From: Hygrophila difformis
Taxonomy: Eukaryota > Streptophyta > Magnoliopsida > Lamiales > Acanthaceae
Length of the DNA: 64,000 nt
NCBI GenBank assembly: GCA_030278955.1
Contig: JAOANR010000014.1
Location: forward strand, 28,967,453-29,031,452
Direction of reading: 5' to 3'
The translations under genes and the position numbers were made by a program. The notes under the pieces were generated by a model. The model was not told where the DNA came from. It searched no databases and saw only the letters and a list, made by a program, of their open reading frames with translations. Shown here piece by piece: positions 1 through 10,920 of this stretch; position 1 is the stretch's first letter, and every line of letters begins with the position of its first letter.

Positions 1-407
1 CTCGGGTTGCGATTCCTTTCTGAAATTTATTTCAACTCCAATGAATTTCATATTCGAAATCTTGAATCCGTCGAGTTTGAATCCTTTGGCTTGAATTCGT
101 CGTCTTTTGGTTCCCGTGCAATAATTTATCTAATTAAATTATTTCCGACTTCACGGGTTCTTGGAATTAAAATTCTTTTCCTTCTTGAATTTAATTCCAA
201 TTTCTTTTGGGATTAATCCATGGAATATCTTCGGGCTTCCTTTTCCTCTTTCATCCCATTTCGACTTGACCAAAATTTGGGTTCGAATTCTTTGAATTTA
301 TCGGTCACGCCATTTCCGAGCAATAATTTATTGTAATAAATTATTTTCTTCTCGGAAATAAATTTTATTTCGTTTCTTTGGGCGTTGTAAAAACCCCGGG
401 TATTACA
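1..407 (-). repeat. LTR end fragment, Tekay/Del-like family
   Basis: This stretch matches by eye the LTR end seen at 10440-10585 plus 35185-35432 and at 40130-40490 (shared phrases about the CTTCACGG, TTGGAATTAAAATTC and CCATGGAAT words). It ends in GGGTATTACA at 398-407. On the minus strand that is the TGTAATACCC start of this LTR family. No PPT sequence (CTACCCTCCTTAAG) follows it, so it is a solo or truncated LTR. The rest lies left of the window. Confidence 0.7.
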
Positions 408-1089
408 TGTAGATCAAGGATCACAGTCCTTAGATCATTGGTAAAGATTTTATTAGGTTCCTTATCTCGTTTTTATCACCAATCCTCAATCTAACTTTCG
501 AATCATTGGTTTGCAAACCCGTTCGTTGGCAAAGTTGGGAACTTTGCGTTGAGGAGATCCGTTCGTAGTGAAGTTGGACGAGCCGAACGACCCGAGGAGG
601 ACCAAACACCTTACCACAGAAAGTTGATACCTTTCATATCAATACGGGTGGCTTAGGGGTGTCCGATTTAGTCACTTTGTAACGAAACGTAAAAATCGAA
701 CCTAAAAACCCTATCTTGCGCAATTTCTGAAATCCGATTAAAACTCATATTTCGAGAATTGAATCCGTGAAACTCAAAACTAGAATTTTGTTCCTAACAC
801 ATTAGTCTATGTTTAGTAAAAAGTTCAGACATTTTCATCAACGTTTGCTACCCCAAATCGATCCGAACATAAACTGTGATTTAAAACCTTTTCGAAAATC
901 TGACAGCGTAGATGTCCGAATTTGATGAGCCTGTTTCTATATTTTCTATTTCGAATTGATCTTTGCAATCTAAATGAAAGTTGTAGATAATCATATCTAG
1001 TATGTGCATATAAAATTTCAGAATTTTTGGAGTCCATTTGTTATGTCAAAACATCGATTTTCCGAACTGTGGTTAACCCGAATCCTGAC
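408..1089 (+). repeat. LTR-derived fragment in + orientation
   Basis: Non-coding. A piece near 553-573 is the reverse complement of a phrase present in the minus-strand LTRs at 9835-9860 and 39485-39510 (GAACGGATCTCCTCAAC), so it comes from a related LTR lying in the opposite orientation. It abuts the element A LTR exactly at its TATA box. No gene is seen here. Confidence 0.55.
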
Positions 1090-3142
1090 AGTATATAAAG
1101 GCTAGGATACATAGTATATTGTTGTATCTTTCAAATAGCAAATATTGGTAACAAACCTTAAATCCTAACAACCCCTAAGTGCCGCCCCTTTACCCCTTTT
1201 TAAACTAAATCTTTCTCATCTTCCTATTTTGTTACTCCAACATTTTCTACGTACAAAAAAAAAACAAAAAGAAAGAAAAAAAAGAGAACGAAGAGGGGAA
1301 AAAAATCCCTAGTTCGTGAGTGTTGAGGACGATCTCGACGGAGAAGAAGGCACCTCGGACGGATTTTGACACACCACAGCGTAGATCGGGTGAGAAGGAA
1401 GATTTCGACGGATCTAGGAGTCGAACGGTGAACTTGGAAGCCACGTCTAAGAATTTGACGAGCCGGATAATCCAATCTCAAGTAAGTTAACGCTTACCGT
1501 GGTTTTGGGTTGTTAAAACATTCAAACACATAGATGTAACGAAAACCCTAACTAAAATCTGTCTACACCGGCGCAACATTTTTATTGAATTTATTAGGAC
1601 CACTTAGATTCTTCAAACGAGAAAACTTAACACATGAAATATGTTCCTAAGACCTTGATCTACTTTGAGCTTGATGATTATTTTGACATTAGATCTAGAC
1701 CGATTTGGGATTGTTAAACATAAGAATTATAGATCTATGAGTTTAGAGCGCCTCTGTAAAGTTTTAGAAGTTTTTGTTAAGATTTGAACCTCCGAACTTG
1801 AACCGAACCAATCTGCGTTCTTACCGAATTCATAGAAGATGACAGACTAGTTTCGAACTTGATCCAAATATTAACCTATGATCCGACGAGAATTAGGCCT
1901 TGAGTTTTAAACAAAAGTTGTAGATAATCGTGTTAGGAGTAAGCCGGTAAAATTTCATCAAATTTGGTTCTCGTTTGATATATTAAAAATTACATCTTTG
2001 AAAACTGCTACGCCTGAATCCGGGCAGAACACTATGTCTGTACAAAATCTTATTTTTGACTTGTTTACTTAACCCGGATCGAAAAACTTAAAACACGATA
2101 CTTGTTCGTTAGTGTGTTGGGGAGCTACTGCTCGAATTTGAGAATTTTTGGTCGAGATATGAATTTTTAAATGATGTTGGAGCGAAAAGCGTCCTGAAAT
2201 AGTATATATTTGAGAAACTTACTAAATTTGTGAAATTGGTCTTTCTAAACAAAGAGAAGATTAAAACATTGGGGTTTATGACTAAGATGGATACTATCAA
2301 TGTTGTCTACGGCTTGTGGACATAAATGCCCAAGTGTATATCTAGTGGACGTAAGAGCCATAGCGAAATATTGATTGTATGGCTAGCGAATGTAATGAAC
2401 CTGTTAAAAGACTGACCATGATACTTGTGGACATAAGAGCCCAAGCGTAAGGCTGGCGGACATAAGAGCCCTAGCGATGGTGATCTGTGAAAGAAACGAA
2501 GCGAGCATTTATAAGAAATTTAAACTAAATTCCGGTTAAATTGTGCTTTTAAATTTATGTCAATTTATTTAATTACTTTGCATGCTATATTTATGATCTT
2601 ATGGAATCCCTGTCTTTTAAATTATGCAATTAAATTATTATTATTAGATAAATAAATTAAATTATGAAGTGTATGCACATGTTTTCTTTAAATTTAATTA
2701 GTGGCTTTGAAACCCCCTAATCATGCTAGGTGTTAACTTACTCAGCACGTTTTTGCTGACCAAACCACATTTTCTCTTTTTTCTTTCAGAGTACTTCGAT
2801 TATGCATCATCATATGCATACATGGGAACATTTGGGGAAAACTCTGTTTTAAATTCCTGCTCTTAGTTATGACTTGCATGAACGGGCCTGTTTAACCAGT
2901 GTTTTGGCCATGTTGGCCCAATTTTTATTCCGCTGCATTATATATATATATGTAAATATTACATTCCGCTGCAACTTTGTTATTAGTATTTTCGAATTAT
3001 ATTACAATGGATTGTTTGAATGTTTTAAATCCTGAAAAACCATAGCCTTGCATCTCTTTAGCAAGCTCGGAGAAACCGTGTCTTGCTTGGGAGGTGTGGC
3101 GGTGACATCCCGACCTGGGTTACCAAAAACCCGGGTGTTACA
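1090..3142 (+). repeat. 5' LTR of element A (U3 replaced)
   Basis: Nearly collinear with 4699-6738 in the 3' LTR, and ends GGGTGTTACA at 3133-3142. Homology with the 3' LTR begins at AGTATATAAA (1090 versus 4699). The upstream U3 of the 3' LTR (4180-4698) is absent and replaced by unrelated LTR-like DNA. A TATA box is visible at 1092-1098. It contains a degenerate minisatellite of GTGGACATAAGAGCCC-like units around 2310-2480. Confidence 0.8.
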
Positions 3143-3145
3143 AAG

Positions 3146-3159
3146 TGGTATCAGAGCCC
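3146..3159 (+). promoter_or_regulatory. Primer-binding site of element A (initiator tRNA-Met type)
   Basis: TGGTATCAGAGCCC lies three bases downstream of the 5' LTR end. It is complementary to the 3' end of initiator tRNA-Met, the usual primer of Tekay/Del and many other plant elements. Confidence 0.85.
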
Positions 3160-4166
3160 GAATATTTTTAAATTATTTTTTTTACCCCTATTATTTTTAA
3201 ATTAATATTATTTTTTACTAGTATTTTTAAACCATTATTATTCTTTTTATATTTATCTTATAAAGAGCCCAAACTATTATTTTTAAATTTCCTAGCCAAA
3301 TTATTTTTAGCCCAAATATCTTTGGGCCCAAATGTTATTTAATTTTGGCCCAGTATAGAGGTCCAAGGATTTTAATTATTATCTTAAATCTTAAAGCATT
3401 ATTTCCATGGAATAAATTTTATTTTAAAACCCATGGAAAATAGGAAAAATATATATATACATATACAGTGGATAAATTATTTTTGGGGGAATTATCATTT
3501 GCATACATACATACATGAATATTTGTAATAACTTTTTTTTAAAGTGAGTTATCTTTGTTAGATAGCATTCTCACTTTAATGTTCGGCTTGACTCTGACTT
3601 AGAAGCGCTAGCCTGATACTAATGTCGCCTTAGTCTTAGATCTTTATCACATACGCGTAGCGTGCCCATATCAAGTCTTTGCCTTTATCATTCCCATCAG
3701 GTAAATCTTTACTAGTACGTTATATATTGACTTATCAAGAAACCTAGTATTGAATATGTGGGTTGAGTACCCATTTGAATTTAAGATGAAATTGGATAAA
3801 AATTTGGAATGAGAGAAATATTCCGTGATGATTTTTGGAAATTAAGGAATGATCATTGGATTTAGTTGAGGCGACACTATCCGAACCTTTTAAGATCAAT
3901 TTATAGGCAGGACATAACTGAAGCCCTAAGGGGAGAGGATGTGATACCCCATAAGAAGTAGTCACGCTTCGAGATAAAAATTTAATTTTTAGGACCTCAA
4001 TACTTTTATGCGTGCAACAATGGTCTACGTTGGATTGCACAATGAGAATAATTTTATTCTTGGCGTTACCATTCCGAGTATGACACAACTTCGAGGACGA
4101 AGTTGATTTCTAAGGAGGGTAGAATGTAATACCCGAGAGTCAACTTCGGGGACGAAGTTTATTCTT
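3160..4166 (+). other. Internal remnant of element A, no coding
   Basis: A TA-rich leader (3160-3490) carries the CCATGGAA words that recur in reverse complement at 37050-37085 and 42165-42195. A piece of leader follows at 3560-3700, then the 3' terminal region. No open frame with retrotransposon motifs survives. Confidence 0.65.
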
Positions 4167-4195
4167 AAGGAGGGTAGACTGTAATACCCTATATT
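4086..4195 (+). repeat. Tandem duplication of the PPT / LTR-start junction
   Basis: Two ~55-bp tandem copies each read CAACTTCG(A/G)GGACGAAGTT, then TTCTTAAGGAGGGTAGA or a close variant, then TGTAATACCC. The LTR-start-like TGTAATACCC occurs at 4125 and again at 4180. Only the second copy is followed by the full LTR. Confidence 0.8.
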
Positions 4196-4321
4196 ATTCT
4201 AAATATATTTTAATTAATCTATTTATTTATATATTAAAATCATTTTATTACTTGTATAATTATTTATATGCATAGTAATTTATTAACACACATATATATA
4301 CATATAATCATAATATCTTCT

Positions 4322-4369
<48 letters not shown>

Positions 4370-6738
4370 GTAGTAATAATAATAACCACAATAAAATAAT
4401 ATGTATATGGTAGTCAAAACAAGATTTAGTCTATCTTTAGATATTGGCAAGAATTAGCCTATCTTTAGTATATTGTTATAACCTTCAATGATAGCAAAAT
4501 ATTTGGAAATCAAAACTTAGATCCTAAATCTCTAAAATGTCGTCCTCTTTTTTTTTTAAAAAAAAATTAAATCTTCTTCATCTTCCTATTTTTCTATTCA
4601 AATCAATTCTATGTACAATATATAAAATAGAATAAATAACTATATCAATAATATAGAGATATTTGCCTAGTACTTAAAACAAAATCTAGCCTATCTTTAG
4701 TATATAAAAGCTACGATACATAGTATATTGTTGTATCTTTCAAATAGCAAATATTGGTAACAAACCTTAAATCCTAACAACCCCTAAGTGCCGCCCCTTT
4801 ACCCCTTTTTAAACTAAATCTTTCTCATCTTCCTACTTTTTTACTCCAACATTCTCTACGTACAAAAAAAAACAAAAAGAAAGAAAAAAAAAGAGAACGA
4901 AAAGGGAAAAAAAATCCCTAGTTTGTGAGTGTTGAGGACGATCTCGACGGAGAAGAAGGCACCTCGGGCGGATTTTGACACAACACAGCATAGATTGGGT
5001 GAGAAGGAAGATTTCGACGGATCTAGGAGTCGAACGGTGAACTTGGAAGCCACGTCTACGAATTTGACGAGCCGGATAATCCAATCTCAAGTAAGTTAAC
5101 GCTTACCGTGGTTTTGGGTTGTTAAAACATTCGAACACATAGATGTAACAAAAACCCTAACTAAAATCTGTCTACTTTATTGAATATATTAGGACCACTA
5201 AGATTGTTCAAACGAGAAAACTTAAAACATGAAATATGTTCCTAAGACCTTGATCTACTTTGAGCTTGATGATTATTTTGATATTAGATCTTGACCGATT
5301 TGGGATTAGTGTTAAACATAAGAATTATAGATCTATGAGTTTAGAACGCCTCTGTAAAGTTTTAGAATTTTTCGTTAAGATTTGAACCTCTGAACTTGAA
5401 CCGAACCAATCTGCGTTATTACCAAATTCATAGAAGATGACAGAAACTAGTTTCGAACTAGATCCAAATATTAACCTCTGATCCGACGAGAATTATGCCT
5501 TGAGTTCTAAACGAAAGTTGTAGATAATCATGTTAGAAGTAAGCCGGTAAAATTTCATCAAATTTGGTTCTCGTTTGATATATTAAAAATTACATCTTTA
5601 AAAACTGCTACGCCTGAATCCAGGCAGAAACTATGTCTGTACAAAATCTCATTTTTGACTTGTTTCCTTAACCCGGATCGGAAAACTTAAAACACAAAAC
5701 TTGTTCGCTAGTGTTTTGGCGAGCTACTGCTTGAATTTGAGAATTTTTGGTCGAGATATGAATTTTTAAATGATGTTGGAGCGAACAGCGTCCTGAAATA
5801 GTATATATTTGAGAAACGTACTAAATTTGTGAAATTGGTCTTTCTAAACAAAAAGAAGATTAAAACATTGGGGTTTATGACTAAGCTGAATACTATCAAT
5901 GTTGTCTACGGCTTGTGGACATAAGTACCCAAGTGTATATCTAGTGGACGTAAGAGCCCTAGCGAAATATTAATTGTATGGCTAATGAACGTAATGAACC
6001 TGTTAAAAGACTGACCATTATACTTGTGGACATAAGAGCCCAAGCGTAAGGCTGGCGGACATAAGAGCCCAGCGATGGTGATCTGTGAAAGAAACGAAGC
6101 GAGACATTTATAAGAAATTTAAACTAAATTCCGGTTAAATTGTGCTTTTAAATTTATGTCAATTTATTTAATTACTTTGCATGCTATATTTATGATCTTA
6201 TGGAATCCCTGTCTTTTAAATTATGCAATTAAATTATTATTAGATAAATAAATTAAATTATGAAGTGTATGCACATGTTTTCTTTAAATTTAATTAATGG
6301 CTTTGAAACCCTCTAATCATGCTAAGTGTTAACTTACTCAACACGTTTTTGCCGACCAAACCACATTTTCTCTTTTTTCTTTCAGAGTACTTCGATTATG
6401 CATCATCAGATGCATACATGGGAACATTTGGGGAAAACTCTGTTTTAAATTCCTGCTCTTAGTTATGACTTGCATGAACGGGCCTGTTTAACCAGTGTTT
6501 TGGCCATGTTGGCCCAATTTTTATTCCGCTGCATTATATATATATATGTAAATATTACATTCCGCTGCAACTTTGTTATTAGTATTTTCGAATTATATTA
6601 CAATGGGTTGTTTGAATGTTTTAAATCCTGAAAAACCATAGCATTGCATCTCTTTAGCAAGCTCGGAGAAACCGTGTCTTGCTTGGGAGGTGTGGCAGTG
6701 ACATCCCGACCTGCGTTACCAAAAACCAGGGTGTTACA
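4180..6738 (+). repeat. 3' LTR of element A
   Basis: Begins TGTAATACCC after a GGAGGGTAGAC polypurine tract and ends GGGTGTTACA at 6729-6738 (2559 bp). It has a TATA box (TATATAAAAG, 4701-4710). The region 4990-6730 is collinear with 1380-3140 of the 5' copy, with many small differences. This suggests the two LTRs have had a long time to diverge, or come from different parents. Confidence 0.8.
4325..4384. repeat. (TAA)n microsatellite in the 3' LTR U3
   Basis: About 20 consecutive ATA/TAA triplets, then TAG/TAA variants. The other LTR of element A does not carry this tract because its U3 is missing. Confidence 0.9.
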
Positions 6739-7117
6739 TCACGCATATCGTGCAATCCTTGATTCTGGTGCGGCGAGGGAGGTGGACTGGATTGATTGAT
6801 CTTACGAACGATTTCGCCAACAGCAGAAGGATCAACTTTGATTTCAGTATTTGGGTTAGGCTCGGTTTGAGTGACTGTGGAGTTTGCTTCAGTTTCGGTT
6901 GATCAATGACGGTGATATCAGGGTCAGTGGTGGTTTGTTCAGTGGTAGTTGCAGGGTAGCTTAGATAAAGAACCGGCGACAGAGAATTGAATGGTTGTGC
7001 ATAATTGGGTTTCTAAATAGTCGGTGGTGGTGTTTCAGAGGATGAGGAAGAAGCAGGTTGAGGCTCATTAGGGTTAAAGGATTTCTCCATTTTCGAAACC
7101 TTGAAAAACAGGGAGAA
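6739..7117 (-). other. Short coding-like relic on the minus strand, unidentified
   Basis: Read on the minus strand, an ATG at 7090 opens a 25-codon frame (MEKSFNPNEPQPASSSSSET, then PPPTI) ending in TAG at 7013-7015. The following DNA down to about 6740 is rich in Thr/Pro/Gln/Lys codons but has stops in each frame. It sits between the end of element A and a truncated LTR. I do not recognise a family. It could be the start of a retroelement gag or accessory protein, or chance. Confidence 0.25.
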
Positions 7118-7890
7118 TGTAACACCCCGGATTTGATAACCCAGGCCGGGATGCTACCGCCACACCTCCCAAACAAGACACGACCCATTCGAGCTCGCTT
7201 GAGAGATGCTAAGGCTAGAGGTATTTCAAAAATAATTTCAAAACAACCCAATTGGTTTAATTTAAAAATATCATAATATCATCCATGCATAATAAAATAA
7301 ATAGCAGCGGAGCTTAAAGCATGGGCCGACATGGCCAACACGTAGTGTCTAATTTAAGTTTGAATAAAAAGGATGCAACATAATGTTTTATTTCCCCGAG
7401 CCCGATGCATGTAAATGGTCATGCCACGTCTTCATACTCTGTAAAAGAAAATAGCAAAGTTCTTATCAGTATGTAAAATACTGAGTAAGTTAATTCCTAA
7501 CATAGCAATAATAATTAATAAAAATACACCTTTTTATCCATGCTCATTTTTAACATAATATAAAAGTAGGATTTGATTAAATAATTCATAAGAATTTAAA
7601 TTGCAACACTTAAGAGCGGATTTAATTTAAAAAGGCGACAAGATACTAAATGCATAAAATTTAAAAATTAAAATAAAAGTGCAGACAAGAATTTAAAAAC
7701 ATGCAAATAATTTAAATAAAATGCACAATTAAGTCTTTTAATTCTCGTTACCTAAGAGGAAGACGCCACAATCAAGTTTCTCAAGTATCAAGTTTCTTAG
7801 ATATCAAGTTTCAGAATCACTGAAGCAATCCGGGTAACTAATAAAATCGGACTCAAGCCCTAATCCACACTCGGGCCCAGTCCGTGTGTA
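7118..7890 (-). repeat. Truncated Tekay-type LTR
   Basis: Starts TGTAACACCCCGGATTTGAT like LTR_b and LTR_c (37434, 42544) and shares downstream landmarks with LTR_d: ATGCATG words, ACTCTGTAAA, CTGAGTAAGTTAA, and GTCTTTTAATTCTCGTTACC near 7735. The homology fades after about 7765, and the following ~120 bp are unassigned. No PBS (TGATACCA) precedes the left end, so this is a solo-type or truncated LTR. Confidence 0.7.
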
Positions 7891-8014
7891 TTTTGAAAAT
7901 TCAAAAAATACGCCGTGAGAATGCATTCCGCTCAACAGTGCCGTCTTGCGACGCACTCAAAGCAGGCTTCTGACGCACCCCCTTTGGTTTCACCCGTTGT
8001 GAACCCTCTCACCC

Positions 8015-8371
8015 GTCGCAAGACTAGGTCTTGCGACATGGTGAGAGTCTCACGACGTACTCTTCTATTTGCTCCCGGGCCTCCGTCGCTAAGGAACAGT
8101 TCCACGTCGCAAGACTAGGTCTTCCGACGCAGAGTGAGCCTTGCGACGCAGCCCCTTATTTCTATCCTAACAACCCCGTCGCAAAAGACACAGTACCCCC
8201 ATCGCAAGACTAGGTCTTGCGACTGAGGTTGAGTCTTACGACGGAGACTCTCTCCTGGGCCCACTTCTACTTTCCCGTCGTGAAACCCCTCTTCACGTCA
8301 CAAGACTAGGTCTTGCGACGGATCCCTTAGGCTAGCGACGTGTCTCACGTTGCTAGACCCTGTCTTGCGAC
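8015..8371. repeat. Phased palindrome array, word GTCGCAAGAC
   Basis: Five inverted repeats each consist of a GTCGCAAGAC-like arm, a 3-base spacer (TAG in four) and the complementary arm GTCTTGCGAC. They lie at 8015-8037, 8106-8128, 8201-8223, 8297-8319 and, degenerate, 8349-8371. Start-to-start spacing is 91, 95, 96 and 52 bp. Most units are flanked on both sides by single half-sites such as CGTCGTGA or TCTTACGACG. The array lies immediately upstream of a TATA-like box and a short MASSSS reading frame. Confidence 0.9.
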
Positions 8372-8403
8372 TGGCCTCCTATGTCTCACGACGGGTGGGC
8401 CAC

Positions 8404-8411
8404 CTTTAAAT
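8404..8411 (+). promoter_or_regulatory. TATA-like box after the palindrome array
   Basis: TTTAAATA, 55 bp after the start of the last palindrome and 170 bp before the MASSSS ATG. A C/T-rich leader follows (8412-8500). Promoter function is inferred from this layout. Confidence 0.5.
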
Positions 8412-8573
8412 ACCCCTTCCCCTTCCTTCTTTCCTACTCCATTCCAAACACATCCATTTTTTCGAATTCTCCCGAAACCAGAAACCCCCCCTTTGATGAC
8501 GAACACCACGTGTTCTTCATTATTTTACACTCGAAACCGAAGGAAACTCTGCCCAAGTTTCGCGAATTCGCAA

Positions 8574-8605
8574 ATGGCATCATCTTCATCTAAAGCAGAG
8601 CCCTG
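8574..8605 (+). other. Tiny first coding exon relic (MASSSSKAEP)
   Basis: An ATG in good context (CAAATGG) opens MASSSSKAEP. The tenth codon is followed by two bases and then ATAAGG at 8606, where an intact exon would need GTAAGG. It would therefore be a phase-2 exon of 32 nt with a mutated donor. The internal unit of the giant element starts MASSSS too and leaves exon 1 in the same phase (38 nt, GTAAGT). Without that comparison, this would be an 11-codon frame closed by TGA at 8604-8606. Confidence 0.4.
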
Positions 8606-8937
8606 ATAAGGGATTCCCCCTTCGTTATTTGCGGTTCTAAGTATCCCCTGTGCTCGCAATCTTGGGGGTTTTCTTTTTTTTGTTTGTGAAATCTTAAAAG
8701 GTGGCCGATTTTGTTTCTTGTTTCTCGATTTTATGTGCTGTGTGCTTTGGGCATTTCATTTTTATCTCTGTAAGTTTCCACTGTTTGTCGAGCATGACTA
8801 GATGGCTGGGGAGGTTATTTTCTTTTGGTGATTTGGAGGGGTGGGGAGGATCGATTTTGTTGGGCACTTGATCCTCTGGTTTGATTTTGAGTTCAGGGTT
8901 AGGGGGTGAATATGGGGATGGCGGCTAGGGTTTTGAC
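8606..8937 (+). other. Intron-like T-rich sequence, interrupted by an LTR insertion
   Basis: T-rich, G/T-biased DNA with no coding, resembling the start of the intron at 22845. It is cut at 8937 by LTR_a, so whatever coding region followed is displaced. Confidence 0.35.
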
Positions 8938-10585
8938 TGTAACACCCCGGTTTTTGGTCACCCAGATCGGGATGTCACCGCCACACCTCCCTAGTAAGAC
9001 ACGGTTTCTCCGGCTTACTAAAGAGTTTTTAACATAGCAAACAACCTCCAAAATTTATGAAATATTACAAGCACTTAAAAGACACCGAAATAAACAAGTT
9101 TTATTAGAGGCAAAATATGCAAATTCATCACGGATTAAGTCAGATTAATCCACTAAGTTCAGTTTAAAAATCTGTCGACTTTTCCTTCTCGAAAACAGTG
9201 TATTCAAAATGGGTTTTGACTAACCAAACATTAATGAAAATGCACAAACATTTACAGAAATGTTCTCAAGACATCTATCTACAACCTTTATGTTTTCACC
9301 AAAGATTAGTTTTGACCACAAGTGATAGAAAAATGCACATCAAGTTCGATCATATAATCTGTCTCAGTTTTCGAAAGGTTTGTGCACAACAGAATATGTT
9401 TGACTCGGTTTAGGGTAGCAAATCTTAATGAAAATGTGTAAAATTTTACAGAGGTATCCAAGACTCATAGATCTACAAACTTCCTGTTTAACACAAGTCC
9501 TAATTCGGCCTAGATCCGAGGTCAAAATGGCTAACAAGTTTTAGATTCAAATCCGCCAAAGTTCTAAGTTTGAAAATTATCCAGAGGTGTTCGGACTCGG
9601 ATTTCGGGCATCAAACGTTAACGAAAAATTATGAAAATTTTACAGCATGTATATCTATGTCTTAGGGCATCCGAAAACGCTGCGCGCGAGTGAAACCTCT
9701 ATTGTCACATTTTATTAAGTTCTTGTGTTGAATCTTATGTTTGGTCGATTTTTAGCCACCAAAAACTGTATGTAAGAATTAACTTACATAATATGAGTTC
9801 TAAACAGCCCTTGGGTCGTCCGGAATCTTCGGATGGCTACGAACGGATCTCCTCAACGCGAAGCTTCCGACTTTGGCCACGAATTCGACTCGAAAGAAGA
9901 AATCTAGTGTTAGATCGAATGTTTGGATTGAAAAAGGTGTAGGAAAACTCAAAAATCACTTATCAACATCGTAGGGGTCTGTCTTCTCCTTCTCAAGTCC
10001 TTCTTGTTCGGATTCGGTCGTCGGAAACTCAAGAACGCAAGGGATTCTGGGGTTTTCGATTTTGGATGAACAACGGAGAAGTTTTGAGAGTTTGGGAGGA
10101 ATGGGGGCTGCCAACTTCGAAAATTAGGGTTAATTATGAGTGTCAAATCCCCTCAAATCCGTCCATATACTCCTTCCCTCGACCGGGATTGAGTTACCAA
10201 AGTCGGGGGCCGAAAATAAGGTAAGAAATCGTCGAAATCCGCAATATGATCGCATACTGTTACTTGGCGCGGTCTTAGTGCGGTTTGGGGCTTAGCCCGC
10301 GTGGCCACCACACGGGCCCCCGTTGGTCTGCGGTCCGTGCCGGGCCGTGCATTCCGTCGGGCCTTTTCTCCTCTCTTTCGAACTTCTGTCCTCCTACGTT
10401 TTCGGGCTCGATTTTTCGGGTCATTCTCGGATTATGATTCCTATCTTAATTTCATTTCGGCTCGAATTGATTTCGTATTTTGAAATCTTGAATCCGTCGA
10501 GTTTGGATTCGTCGGCTTCAAATCCGTCGACCTTCGATTCCCGTGCAATGATTTATTTATTTAAATCCTTTTCGACTTCACGGTC
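8938..10585 (-). repeat. LTR_a, left part (split by the giant insertion)
   Basis: Starts TGTAACACCCCGG and is collinear with LTR_b from 38616 on. Compared with LTR_b it lacks about 1.1 kb just inside its left end; the join lies at AAAGAGTTTTT near 9025, a word that is near-identical at both breakpoints. It continues at 35185-35432 after the 24.6 kb insertion. The total would be about 1.9 kb against 3.06 kb for LTR_b. The 9820-10360 segment includes a GC-rich stretch shared with 39940-40020. Confidence 0.85.
10581..10585. repeat. Target-site duplication CGGTC (left)
   Basis: CGGTC immediately before TGATAATGG. The same five bases follow the right LTR at 35180-35184. The uninterrupted target is readable in LTR_b at 40236-40240 within CTTCACGGTCCTTGG. 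Confidence 0.95.
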
Positions 10586-10920
10586 TGATAATGGCCAAAA
10601 TTGTCCATTATTTCCAATCCATTTCCGTGCCTGAGACGGACATTTTGATCGTGATTCCGTCTTATTTCAATAAGAAAGCAGTTGAATTTGACAGATTAAT
10701 GCTAGTTTGTAAAAACATCGAGCCGGTAACAAAAAGACACAAAATATGCAATTTTAATTGTATTTGTGTTAGAAAAATCCAAAAACAGGAAAAAAAGGAA
10801 AAAAGAAAAGAAAAAGGAATGAAAAGATGGGCAAAAGAATAAAAGAGCCCACAAAAATCCAAAAAGATGGGAAAAAGATTGAAAATCCCACAACTGAAAT
10901 TTGGTCAAGTGTTGAAGCAT

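Larger units (their letters stand above)
1090..6738 (+). mobile_element. Element A: coding-less Tekay-type LTR retrotransposon
   Basis: Two directly repeated LTRs (1090-3142 and 4180-6738) flank only about 1 kb of internal DNA. A primer-binding site TGGTATCAGAGCCC lies at 3146-3159 and polypurine tracts just before 4125 and 4180. The internal part joins sequence like the 5' leader of the gag-bearing relatives (3560-3660 resembles the reverse complement of 41960-42050) to a 3' terminal region (AAGGGGAGAGGATGTGA near 3929, also found at the pol element's 3' end). Gag and pol are both gone. This is a deletion derivative that could only move in trans. The left LTR is truncated at its TATA box. 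Confidence 0.8.

Noticed and set aside
3146..3159. tRNA gene near the TGGTATCAGAGCCC sites
   Set aside because: Only primer-binding complementarity to the tRNA 3' end is present at each site; no cloverleaf can be drawn.
4833..5090. Matching minus-strand open frames in both element A LTRs (also 1224-1481)
   Set aside because: They are conserved only because the LTRs are copies. The frames are Arg/Phe-rich translations of A/G-rich leader DNA with no recognisable domain.
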